This document shows, piece after piece, positions 1 to 6,189 of a DNA stretch of 7,502 nucleotides (position 1 is the first letter of the stretch; every line of letters begins with the position of its first letter). A model generated the notes under the pieces. The model did not search any database and had not been told where the DNA came from. It worked only from the letters and a program-made list of their open reading frames with translations. A program made the position numbers and the translations under genes. The stretch comes from Lentisphaerota bacterium (lineage in GTDB: Bacteria; Verrucomicrobiota; Lentisphaeria; Oligosphaerales; Oligosphaeraceae). The stretch covers positions 1-7,502 of the forward strand of contig JAAZIY010000379.1 in NCBI GenBank assembly GCA_012800625.1, written 5' to 3'.

Positions 1-539
1 ATGCCTATGTCATTGATGGTTCCGCCGTGTTTATTTTTCTCGAAGTACCATGCAGGTCTGCTTCCCAGCATGAGCGGGTGTTGTCCGCTGACGCATAGTG
101 TGCGCACTTGCCCTATGGCGCCTTCTGCGATCATCTCTTTCATGCGCTGTAGCACACTGGAGTTACGCAGTCCAAACATGCTGCTGACGGCCAGTTTTTT
201 TTCAGTTGCCAGTTTGGCGATTTGGTCGCATTCGTCTATAGTGGTGCAAAGCGGCTTGTCGGCGATGACGTGTTTTCCGGCCTGCAAGGCCTGCAGTACG
301 ATGCCGCCGCGTTTGACGTAGTAGTCTCCCACCCCGAGTATATCGAAGGGTACCTCTTCCAGCATTTGTTCAATGCTGCTGTGAGTGATTTTGATGTTTT
401 CGTTGCCTTCCAGGCTTTGTCGGGTGTTGGCGTCCTCTTCGGCGGCGGCGACGATTTCGACTCCCAGGCGTTTGGCCTCGGAAATCAGTGAATAGATATG
501 GCCGTGACGCAGGCCGGCAATGGCGAGTTTGTAAGACAT
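1..539 (-). CDS. Gfo/Idh/MocA family oxidoreductase, N-terminal part (runs off left edge)
   Basis: Only the first 179 residues are in the window; the frame stays open to base 1. The start is MSYKLAIAGLRHGH at 539, with AGGAG about 9 nt upstream. Residues 1-120 form the expected Rossmann NAD(P)-binding half: a beta strand and glycine turn (AGLRHGH, residues 8-14) and the ADKP motif (93-96), the family's usual EKP with Asp for Glu and Lys95 as the probable catalytic lysine. Near the edge, HGGTINDIG (171-179) is the conserved GG...D.G block of the substrate-binding half, so Asp177 is retained. The dinucleotide loop lacks the usual GxGxxG and has His residues instead, seen in a subset of these proteins. 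Family members oxidise or reduce sugars, inositols or related polyols with NAD(P); the substrate cannot be told from sequence. The gene is separated from katA by a terminator-like hairpin and is probably transcribed on its own. Family call is confident, function is not. Confidence 0.9.
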   Translation of the reverse strand, partial: MSYKLAIAGLRHGHIYSLISEAKRLGVEIVAAAEEDANTRQSLEGNENIKITHSSIEQMLEEVPFDILGVGDYYVKRGGIVLQALQAGKHVIADKPLCTTIDECDQIAKLATEKKLAVSSMFGLRNSSVLQRMKEMIAEGAIGQVRTLCVSGQHPLMLGSRPAWYFEKNKHGGTINDIG

Positions 540-591
540 CTAGGAGGGCTCCTGTGTTTTTTGGACATTAAGTCGCGGTGGGGAGAAAATT

Positions 592-632
592 AAAAGGCGG
601 CTATGATCCTTTAATGGAGCAGAGCCGCCTTT
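592..632 (-). terminator. Rho-independent terminator downstream of katA
   Basis: A perfect 10-bp inverted repeat, AAAGGCGGCT (593-602) and AGCCGCCTTT (623-632), encloses a 20-nt loop. On the minus strand the stem ends in CCTTTTAATTTTC, a usable T-tract, 19 bases after the katA stop. On the plus strand the stem is followed by TTTGTTTT, so it could act in both directions, but no plus-strand gene is visible upstream. It separates katA from the oxidoreductase at 1-539. Confidence 0.75.
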
Positions 633-650
633 GTTTTCGGCTAATGCCGT

Positions 651-2129
651 TTATTCACATTTTTTCTTTGAGCAACAGGGTTCTTTGAATTCCAGTCCCA
701 TTGCCTTGGCCACGCCGCGACCGTATTCGATGTCGGCCTTGGCGCAGTTTTCGATGTGTCGTAGTTTGATGAAGTCCGGCACACAGCACATATTTCTGGC
801 GGTATTTGCAAAGAGCCGCTCTTTTTCCTCGCAGCTCATTTTGCGGAAGCGTTCGCCGGGCTGGCTGTAGTAGTCGTCATCGTCCTCGCGGTAGTTCCAG
901 GTGTCGCCTTCGCCGTCAACCGCGGTGGCTGGCGGGCGGTACTCGGGCTGCTCCTGCCAGACTCCGAAGCTGTTCGGCTCGTAGCTGATTTTGCGACCGT
1001 AGTTGCCGTCGGTGCGCATAAATCCGTCCCGGGAGTAACCGTTGACTGGGCAGCGCGCCTTGTTTACCGGGATGAGGTGGTGGTTGACCCCGAGGCGGTA
1101 ACGCTGGGCGTCTCCGTAGCCAAAGAGTCGTGCCTGCAGCATTTTGCAAGGCGAGAAGCCTATGCCGGGCACGACGCTGGCCGGGTTGAACGCGGCCTGT
1201 TCGACATCGGCAAAGTAGTTTTCCGGGTTGCGGTTAAGCTCCATGACGCCCACATCGATCAGCGGGTACTTTTCGGTGCACCAGTCTTTGGTCAGGTCAA
1301 ATGGGTTGTATGGCAGTTTTTTGGCCTGTTCATCGGTCATCAGCTGGAAGCAGAGCTTCCACTTCGGGAAGTCGCCGCGCTCGATGCTCTCGAAGAGGTC
1401 TCTCTGGTGGCTGTCTCTGTCTTTGCCTACCAGTTCTGCGGCCTCCTCGTCCGTGAGGAATTTAATTGGCTGCTGGCAGACCCAGTGGAACTTGACCCAG
1501 GTGCGCTTGTTATCCTTGTCCCAGAGGCTGAATGTATGGCTTCCGAAGCCGTGCATATTTCGGTATGATGCCGGGATTCCCTCGTCGCTCATGGTTATGG
1601 TCACCTGGTTAAGCGCCTCTGGCAGGCTGCTCCAGAAGTCCCAGTTGCTGGTTGGCGAGTGCAGATGTGAGCGCGGGTCTTTTTTGACCACGTGGTTCAG
1701 GTCGCTGAAGTGCTGTCCGTCTCTCAAGAAGAACACCGGGGTATTGTTGCCTACCAGGTCCCAGTTGCCCTCCTCGGTGTAGAATTTGACTGCGAATCCG
1801 CGTATGTCGCGTTCGGCGTCGGCGGCGCCGCGGAATCCGGCCACGGTTGAGAAGCGCGCGAAGACTTCGGTTTGCTTGCCGATGTTTTCGAAAAGCTTGG
1901 CTCGGGTATATTTGGTGACATCGTGCGTGACGGTGAAGGTGCCGAATGCGCCAGAGCCTTTGGCGTGCATGCGGCGCTCCGGGATGACTTCACGGTTGAA
2001 GTTGGCCAGTTTTTCCATCAGCCAGACGTCTTCCATGAGCAGCGGCCCGCGCGGCCCGGCTGTACGCGAGTTTTGGTTGTCCGGCACCGGTGCGCCAAAA
2101 TTGGTGGTCAGCCTATCTTTTTCTGACAT
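651..2129 (-). CDS. katA: Monofunctional haem catalase (KatA/KatE type, small subunit)
   Basis: Converts 2 H2O2 to water and oxygen in the cytoplasm. The 492 residues match the small-subunit catalases (about 480-500) with no large-subunit C-terminal flavodoxin-like domain. The active-site signature is complete at 44-60 (FNREVIPERRMHAKGSG) with distal His55; Ser94 and Asn128 (VGNNTP) complete the distal pocket. The proximal haem-ligand signature RLFGYGDAQ (334-342) supplies Tyr338 as iron ligand and Arg334. Start: ATG at 2129, preceded by AGGAAAGAG 7 nt upstream, and MSEKDRLTTNFGAPVPDNQNS is a typical catalase N-terminus. Odd feature: 12 cysteines, seven of them in the last 60 residues (433, 448, 449, 462, 485, 486, 491), ending in PCCSKKKCE beyond the usual end of the fold. 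It is divergent from ftnA across 323 bp, which suggests joint control by peroxide or iron (inference). No signal peptide is seen. Confidence 0.98.
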   Translation of the reverse strand: MSEKDRLTTNFGAPVPDNQNSRTAGPRGPLLMEDVWLMEKLANFNREVIPERRMHAKGSGAFGTFTVTHDVTKYTRAKLFENIGKQTEVFARFSTVAGFRGAADAERDIRGFAVKFYTEEGNWDLVGNNTPVFFLRDGQHFSDLNHVVKKDPRSHLHSPTSNWDFWSSLPEALNQVTITMSDEGIPASYRNMHGFGSHTFSLWDKDNKRTWVKFHWVCQQPIKFLTDEEAAELVGKDRDSHQRDLFESIERGDFPKWKLCFQLMTDEQAKKLPYNPFDLTKDWCTEKYPLIDVGVMELNRNPENYFADVEQAAFNPASVVPGIGFSPCKMLQARLFGYGDAQRYRLGVNHHLIPVNKARCPVNGYSRDGFMRTDGNYGRKISYEPNSFGVWQEQPEYRPPATAVDGEGDTWNYREDDDDYYSQPGERFRKMSCEEKERLFANTARNMCCVPDFIKLRHIENCAKADIEYGRGVAKAMGLEFKEPCCSKKKCE

Positions 2130-2167
2130 GTGATTGCTCTTTCCTGAAATTATTCTATAAAACCTGC

Positions 2168-2192
2168 TCTTCTAGAACCATATCATAGAAGA
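2168..2192. promoter_or_regulatory. Candidate operator dyad upstream of katA
   Basis: A perfect 7-bp inverted repeat, TCTTCTA (2168-2174) and TAGAAGA (2186-2192), has an 11-bp spacer and a total span of 25 bp. The left arm also overlaps the 8-bp palindrome TTCTAGAA (2170-2177). It lies 39-63 bp upstream of the katA start and would cover the -35 region if TATAGA at 2159-2154 is the -10. Arm length and centre spacing suit a dimeric regulator, but the sequence matches no site I recognise, and dyads of this size arise by chance in AT-rich DNA. Confidence 0.3.
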
Positions 2193-2368
2193 AATTAATA
2201 TTACAATATCATGTTAGCGCAAAAAAACAAGAGCTGGGCGTTAATTTTTATGAGCGCCAAGAAATTTGGACACGAAGTCACAGGAAGCTGAGCAGGCCTT
2301 TCCAGGCTTTGATTATAGGCAATGCCTTGGTTGGCGTCGGCTCGAACAATTTTTTTTTGCGCTTGTTC

Positions 2369-2397
2369 TTGCAATTGCCTAGTTCCTTGTATATAGT
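2369..2397 (+). promoter_or_regulatory. Sigma70-like promoter for ftnA
   Basis: TTGCAA (2369-2374, four of six consensus bases) and TATAGT (2392-2397, five of six) are separated by exactly 17 bp. The predicted start of transcription is near 2404, giving a leader of about 50 nt before the ftnA ATG at 2453. The -35 overlaps the right arm of the inverted repeat TAGGCAAT/ATTGCCTA and lies directly after the TTGTTC arm (2363-2368), so a protein bound there could block RNA polymerase. Call is by eye only. Confidence 0.5.
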
Positions 2398-2452
2398 ATC
2401 CCAGTCTTCAGCTTTTCTGTTGACATTTCACCCCGAGCAAAAAGGAGCGATC

Positions 2453-2944
2453 ATGATAAGCGATAGAATGGCAGACTTGCTTAACCGTCAGATGAACCGC
2501 GAGTTTTTCAACAGCCACCTTTATTTGTCCATGGCGACATATTTTTACGACATCAATCTGGATGGTTTTGCGCATTGGATGGAGAAGCAGGCCGAGGAAG
2601 AGACCGAGCATGCCATGCGTCTCTATGCTCAGCTGCAGGAGCGCGGCGCGCGCATTAAGGTGGGCTGTGTCGAGGCTCCGCCGCTGGAATGGTCCAGCCC
2701 CCTGGCCGCCTTCGAGGACGCCTACGCGCACGAGTGCAAGGTGAGCGGCGAGTTTGACGAGCTGGTCGAGGAGGCCCTGGCGCTGAAAGACTATGCCACA
2801 CTCAATTTCCTGCAGTGGTTCCTGGAAGAGCAGGTGGAGGAGGAGGCCTCGGTTGACGAGGTGGTGCAGAAGCTTAAAATGGCGGGCAATTCGCCCGGTG
2901 CCTTGCTGATGCTGGACAAGAAATACGGCGCGCGCGAGGACTGA
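2453..2944 (+). CDS. ftnA: Non-haem ferritin (FtnA type) iron-storage protein
   Basis: Cytoplasmic ferritin that oxidises Fe(II) and stores it as a ferric mineral inside a 24-subunit shell. The 163 residues are the normal bacterial ferritin length. All expected metal ligands are visible at the E. coli FtnA positions: Glu17, Glu50, His53, Glu94 and Gln127 for the A/B ferroxidase site, Glu49, Glu126, Glu129 and Glu130 for the third (C) site, plus Tyr24 and Trp122. The bacterioferritin haem ligand Met52 is absent (Glu52). Start: ATG 2453, five nt after GGAG (2444-2447). The frame stays open upstream to an ATG at 2309, but that 48-codon extension lies over the promoter and is not ferritin-like. 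It is divergent from katA and followed by an FMN reductase on the same strand. Together they suggest a peroxide/iron defence unit (inference). Confidence 0.97.
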   Translation: MISDRMADLLNRQMNREFFNSHLYLSMATYFYDINLDGFAHWMEKQAEEETEHAMRLYAQLQERGARIKVGCVEAPPLEWSSPLAAFEDAYAHECKVSGEFDELVEEALALKDYATLNFLQWFLEEQVEEEASVDEVVQKLKMAGNSPGALLMLDKKYGARED

Positions 2945-2963
2945 GCCGCCTTGAGGCCTGACA

Positions 2964-2980
2964 GCCGCCAGGCGGGCGGC
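2964..2980 (+). repeat. GC-rich hairpin in ftnA 3' region
   Basis: GCCGCC (2964-2969) and GGCGGC (2975-2980) form a perfect 6-bp GC-only stem with a 5-nt loop, 20 nt after the ftnA stop. No T-run follows, so by itself it is not a rho-independent terminator. It may protect the 3' end of the ftnA mRNA or cause pausing. Confidence 0.45.
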
Positions 2981-3003
2981 GGAGGATACTAAAATCATAA
3001 CAG

Positions 3004-3040
3004 GAGCCTGTTTTGTTTATTGAAGCAAAACAGGCTCTTT
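3004..3040 (+). terminator. Strong hairpin between ftnA and the FMN reductase gene; probable terminator
   Basis: GAGCCTGTTTTG (3004-3015) and CAAAACAGGCTC (3026-3037) form a perfect 12-bp stem with a 10-nt loop, followed by only TTTCATC, a weak T-tract. It most likely terminates or attenuates ftnA transcription. The alternative is a 5' leader hairpin of the next gene: a TAAAAT at 2990-2995 could be a -10 giving a start near 3002, just before the stem, but no -35 is found at the right distance. The stem leaves the ribosome binding site at 3048-3053 exposed. Confidence 0.55.
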
Positions 3041-3059
3041 CATCATCGAGGAGCAGACA

Positions 3060-3608
3060 ATGAGCAAGAAAATCGCGGTTTTGGTCGGCAGCCTGCGGGC
3101 CAATTCCTTTTCAGGGCGTCTGGCCGATGTGCTGAAGAGCCTGGGTATCGAGTTTGGCCTGCAGCTTGAGCTGGCGGAGATCGCAGACCTGCCGTTTTAT
3201 AACCAGGATCTGGACCGGGCCGAATCGCTGCCGCCTGCCTGGCAGAGGCTGCGGCAGCAGCTGGCCGGCTGCGACGCAGTGCTTTTGGTCACTCCGGAGT
3301 ATAATCGTTCGGTGCCGGCGGCCTTGAAGAATGCCCTCGATGTTGGCTCGCGCCCGGTAAGCCAGAATGTCTGGGACGGCAAGCCGGTGGGTATTATCAG
3401 CCTGTCCATCGGGGCAATAGGCGGTTTTGGCGCTAATCATCATCTGCGCCAGAGCCTGGCCTGCCTGAATGCCGCAGTCATGGCTCAGCCGGAGGCCTAC
3501 TTCGGCAATGTAGGCTCGCGACTGGACAAGGAGGGCGGGGTTAGCGACGAGAAAAGCCTGAAGACCCTGCAGGGCTTCCTGGCTCAGTTCGCCAAGTTTG
3601 TTGGCTGA
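3060..3608 (+). CDS. NADPH-dependent FMN reductase / quinone or chromate reductase family (flavodoxin-like)
   Basis: A 182-residue flavoprotein of the NADPH-dependent FMN reductase family (ChrR, YieF and azoreductase relatives). Members carry FMN and reduce quinones, flavins or metals with NAD(P)H in the cytoplasm. The phosphate-binding loop is GSLRANSFSGRLA (10-22). The isoalloxazine-binding segment TPEYNRSVPAALKNALDVGSRP (78-99) is near the family consensus, and GGFGANHHLRQSL (121-133) is the late glycine loop and helix. Length is typical. Start: ATG 3060 six nt after GAGGAG (3048-3053). It lies 115 nt downstream of ftnA on the same strand with a hairpin between, so it may be partly co-transcribed. 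In that place it could protect against redox-cycling quinones, or feed reduced flavin to ferritin iron release (both inference). The last 25 bp overlap the convergent MATE gene. True substrate unknown. Confidence 0.92.
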   Translation: MSKKIAVLVGSLRANSFSGRLADVLKSLGIEFGLQLELAEIADLPFYNQDLDRAESLPPAWQRLRQQLAGCDAVLLVTPEYNRSVPAALKNALDVGSRPVSQNVWDGKPVGIISLSIGAIGGFGANHHLRQSLACLNAAVMAQPEAYFGNVGSRLDKEGGVSDEKSLKTLQGFLAQFAKFVG

Positions 3609-4999
3609 GGGTTCGGGAGGCTCTGCGTCACATCGCGCTGCTCCTTTTTGTTTGCTGTAAGCTTATTGAGCATGCGCCATGCGAAGAACATGACGATGAG
3701 CCCGCCGAGCACGTCGGATATTAGCCTGGCGAAGAATACTCCGGGCAGGCTGTGCATATGAAGCGCCAACAGCGACAGCGGTATGTGCAGACCGACAACG
3801 CGAAGAGCCTTGAGCAGGGCGTCGGTTTTGGGCTGCGCGCAGGCCATGAGGGCAAAGCCGGCAAAACGCATGCACTCCACCATGCAGAGACCTAGCGGGA
3901 TGATGCGCAGATAGGTGATCATGACCGCCTGCACCGGCTTCTCCGGCGTGAAAATACCAACCAGAAGCGGCGCGGCAGCGACATACACCAGGCCTATGAT
4001 GAAAAGAAACCAGAAGGAGAAATGTAGCGAGATGCGCAGGCAGTCCTTGACGCGCTGATAAAGGCCGGCGCCGAAATTCTGTGCCATCATGGGCATCAGC
4101 GTGGTGCCCAGAGCCATGGGAAAGACGAAGGCGACCATTTCAAGACGGCTGGCGGCGGAGACACCGGCCAGTGCCACGTCGCCGAACTGCGCGGTGATGT
4201 GGGTGATGATCGAGTTGGCGATGGGTACCAGAAGCATGCCTAGCATGGCCGGCACACCATAGCGGATGATTAAACCCCAACTCTGCCAGACCCTGGAGGG
4301 GCTGAGTGTGCTTGGCGCAAGCAGCTGCTTGCGCTTGAGGATAATGAGGATGACGAAGCTGCTAAGCGACTGCGAAATCACCGTGGCAATGGCGGCTCCC
4401 TTGATGCCCATGCCCGGAACAAAACCCCAGCCGAAAATAAAAATGGGGTCGAGGATGACGTTGAGCAGCATGCCGATGACTGTCATGCTGCTTGAAACCC
4501 TGGGCGAGCCGGCGGCGATGAGTATCTTGTTGCCCTCCCGGGAAAGCGCAGCGGCGATGCTGCCGGCAAACCAGACATTCATGTAGGCGCGCACTTGCTC
4601 CAGGGTTTCTCCCCGAGCGCCCAGGCGAATAAATATACTGTCGCCCCAAGTTATGCCTAACCAGGCCAGGCATATAGAAGTGAGTGAAATGAGAAGTATG
4701 CTTGAACCCACTATTGCTTGAGCCTGGCGCCCGTCCTTGCGGCCTAAAGCGTGAGCCAAGTTGGCCATGCTGCCGCTGCCCAGACCGAAAAATATGCAGT
4801 TGTAAAACATGACCACCGGAAAAGTGTAGCCCATGGCCGCTAACGGGGCGGTCTGGCCTAGCCTGCCTACGAAAAATGTGTCGGTGATATTGTAGCCCGA
4901 CATGGCTAGAGTGGCCGGCAACATGGCAAGCGCAGCCTTGAACATGGTCTGCTTGAGGGGAGCAGTGGTGTATTCGGCTTTGAAGCTGGGCTGGGACAT
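3584..4999 (-). CDS. MATE family efflux transporter
   Basis: A 471-residue inner-membrane protein of the multidrug and toxic compound extrusion family, which exports drugs or metabolites in exchange for Na+ or H+. The profile is right for 12 membrane segments in two homologous halves. NITDTFFVGRLG (37-48) in the first segment is the family's N-terminal motif. DPIFIFGWG (184-192), GMGIKGAAIATVISQ (196-210) and NFGAGLYQRVKDCLRISL (308-325) are the usual landmarks. The tail after about 445 is polar and cytoplasmic. I chose ATG 4999, whose product begins MSQPSFKAEYTTAPLKQ. A GTG at 5044 would add 15 Ser/Pro/Arg-rich residues and has no ribosome binding site. The SD for 4999 is also weak (GGGT). 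It lies 57 nt after the upstream Gfo/Idh gene on the same strand, so probably one operon. Substrate unknown. Confidence 0.93.
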   Translation of the reverse strand: MSQPSFKAEYTTAPLKQTMFKAALAMLPATLAMSGYNITDTFFVGRLGQTAPLAAMGYTFPVVMFYNCIFFGLGSGSMANLAHALGRKDGRQAQAIVGSSILLISLTSICLAWLGITWGDSIFIRLGARGETLEQVRAYMNVWFAGSIAAALSREGNKILIAAGSPRVSSSMTVIGMLLNVILDPIFIFGWGFVPGMGIKGAAIATVISQSLSSFVILIILKRKQLLAPSTLSPSRVWQSWGLIIRYGVPAMLGMLLVPIANSIITHITAQFGDVALAGVSAASRLEMVAFVFPMALGTTLMPMMAQNFGAGLYQRVKDCLRISLHFSFWFLFIIGLVYVAAAPLLVGIFTPEKPVQAVMITYLRIIPLGLCMVECMRFAGFALMACAQPKTDALLKALRVVGLHIPLSLLALHMHSLPGVFFARLISDVLGGLIVMFFAWRMLNKLTANKKEQRDVTQSLPNPQPTNLAN

Positions 5000-5056
5000 G
5001 TGACGAACCCGGGGTGACTGGGGGGAGGAGGACGCGAAGGACACGAAGCGGGTGCT

Positions 5057-6136
5057 TTACTTTGCCCAGTTAAACTGTGGGTTCTGTGCCTTGACTAGTT
5101 CGCTCACGCGTACGACTTCCATGGCATCGGAGCTGCTTACCGGGAAGGGTATGTTATTGCGCAGGGCATTGTAAAGATGTATGGCCATTGCGATTTCCAC
5201 TTGCGCCCACATGCTGATTTCGGGCTGGACAGGGCGGATTTCACTGATCCAGGGCAGGTTATGGTCTCGGTGCATGCCTTCGCCCGGCTTGGGGGCCTCG
5301 CTGCTGGCCTCTATGTCGTCCCAGACAAACTCGGGGCTCAGGTATTTCAGCTCGATGTTCTTTTGGTTCTGCTGATAGAGCAGTGCGCCGCGGTCGCCAT
5401 AAATGGTGCAATAAGGTCCGGGAATAGCAACGCAGTTGCTGATTTCGATTTCGACTAGCAAAGGGCCGGTGCCGCTTAGGCTGATCTTGACGTGGTCGTC
5501 ACCGTCACCGGGCGTGAGAACTCTTTGCAGCTGGCTATGCACCTGTTTAGCGGGTTCTCCCAGCCACTGCAGCCCCTGGTCGATAAGATGCGGTCCCCAG
5601 ACACTGAGCTGCCCGCCGCCGCAGTCCAGGCGCATTTGCCAGTCATTGCGGCGCATGAAATCATGATGCTTGCAGAGCTTCACCAGCACTGGCTTGCCGA
5701 TAAGACCGGAGGCGACGATTTCCCGCGCGTTTTCAAAGGCTGGTTCAAAACGATGGTTGTGTCCGAAAAAAAGACGCTCGGGATACTTTTGCAGGAGTTT
5801 TTGCAGCAGCAGATAATCATTTGTGGTAACTGCGATCGGTTTTTCCAGCAATACGGTTTTACCCTTGTCTAGGGCGAGCTGCGCATTTTTGGCATGCAGC
5901 AGCGACGGAGTGGAGATAATGACCAGCTCCATGTCGGGGTCGTCGCAGAACTGATTTATGTCGTCATATGCTTTGCAGTTATAATCTTCGGCCAATTCCC
6001 GGCTGCGTGCGGCTTCCCTGTCACAGACGGCTACCAGGCGGTAAGGCGAAGCGCTTTCACTAAAGTATTTGGCATGCGCTCTACCCATGCGGCCAATGCC
6101 ACAGACTCCAAAATTTATTGACGATGACTGGCTCAT
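5057..6136 (-). CDS. Gfo/Idh/MocA family oxidoreductase
   Basis: A 359-residue NAD(P)-dependent dehydrogenase of the glucose-fructose oxidoreductase / inositol dehydrogenase family; substrates are usually sugars or cyclitols. Rossmann half: GVCGIGRMGRAH (10-21) with canonical GxGxxG at 13-18, acidic Asp39 after the second strand (favours NAD over NADP), and LLEKPIA (96-102) with probable catalytic Lys99. C-terminal half: GGGQLSVWGPHLIDQGLQWLG (173-193) with His183 and Asp186. Odd: in the usual GG...D.G.H pattern the residue four before the His is the catalytic Asp, here Val179 (GTC, 5602-5600), one base from GAC. The enzyme may be altered or inactive, or may not use the standard triad. Start: ATG 6136, five nt after AAGGAG. 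No signal peptide. It lies between a GATase-like membrane protein gene (53 nt upstream) and the MATE exporter (57 nt downstream). Confidence 0.93.
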   Translation of the reverse strand: MSQSSSINFGVCGIGRMGRAHAKYFSESASPYRLVAVCDREAARSRELAEDYNCKAYDDINQFCDDPDMELVIISTPSLLHAKNAQLALDKGKTVLLEKPIAVTTNDYLLLQKLLQKYPERLFFGHNHRFEPAFENAREIVASGLIGKPVLVKLCKHHDFMRRNDWQMRLDCGGGQLSVWGPHLIDQGLQWLGEPAKQVHSQLQRVLTPGDGDDHVKISLSGTGPLLVEIEISNCVAIPGPYCTIYGDRGALLYQQNQKNIELKYLSPEFVWDDIEASSEAPKPGEGMHRDHNLPWISEIRPVQPEISMWAQVEIAMAIHLYNALRNNIPFPVSSSDAMEVVRVSELVKAQNPQFNWAK

Positions 6137-6189
6137 AATAACTCCTTGTTAATGTTGAAATCGTTTTTCTTGTTCAAAAGTTCGGCAAT

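Larger units (their letters stand above)
2130..2452. promoter_or_regulatory. Divergent katA/ftnA control region (no gene)
   Basis: This 323-bp AT-rich stretch separates two divergent stress genes and holds no credible ORF. On the katA side, TATAGA (minus, 2159-2154) is a possible -10 placed 25 nt before the ATG but has no good -35. A weaker alternative is TTGTTT (minus, 2230-2225), 16-bp spacer, TATTGT (2208-2203). Inverted repeats seen: TCTTCTA/TAGAAGA (2168-2192), ATATT-AC-AATAT (2198-2209), TAGGCAAT/ATTGCCTA (2316-2381), and GAACAA/TTGTTC (2344-2368). A run of nine T lies at 2350-2358. I looked for PerR (TTATAATNATTATAA), OxyR (ATAG-N7-CTAT) and Fur (GATAATGATAATCATTATC) boxes and found no convincing match. 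Confidence 0.6.

Noticed and set aside
1077..1782. Long plus-strand reading frames opposite katA (1077-1568, 1228-1782)
   Set aside because: They lie wholly inside the confidently identified catalase on the other strand and have no recognisable protein features; antisense shadows of a GC-rich gene.
2420..2425. Perfect TTGACA as a -35 box for ftnA
   Set aside because: A -10 at the correct distance would fall on the ribosome binding site at about 2443 and no TATAAT-like sequence is there; TTGCAA-N17-TATAGT upstream is a better fit.
2309..2452. ATG at 2309 as an alternative ferritin start
   Set aside because: It would add 48 non-ferritin residues encoded across the promoter and poly-T region, while ATG 2453 has a good SD and gives the normal family length.
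622..2952. Shared 10-mer GAGCCGCCTT at 622-631 and 2943-2952 as a repeat element
   Set aside because: Two short GC-rich copies in unrelated contexts, one a terminator stem and one across a stop codon; chance is the simplest explanation.
2958..2995. CTGACA (2958-2963) with TAAAAT (2990-2995) as a promoter for the FMN reductase
   Set aside because: The spacer is 26 bp, too long for sigma70.
2408..2998. 196-codon minus-strand frame covering ftnA
   Set aside because: It is the antisense of a ferritin with all ferroxidase residues intact; no domain or membrane pattern is credible and there is no ribosome binding site.
6137..6189. TTGAAC-N17-CATTAA as a promoter for the Gfo/Idh gene at 5057-6136
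   Set aside because: The -10 matches only three of six bases; the 53-nt gap suits an internal operon spacer at least as well.
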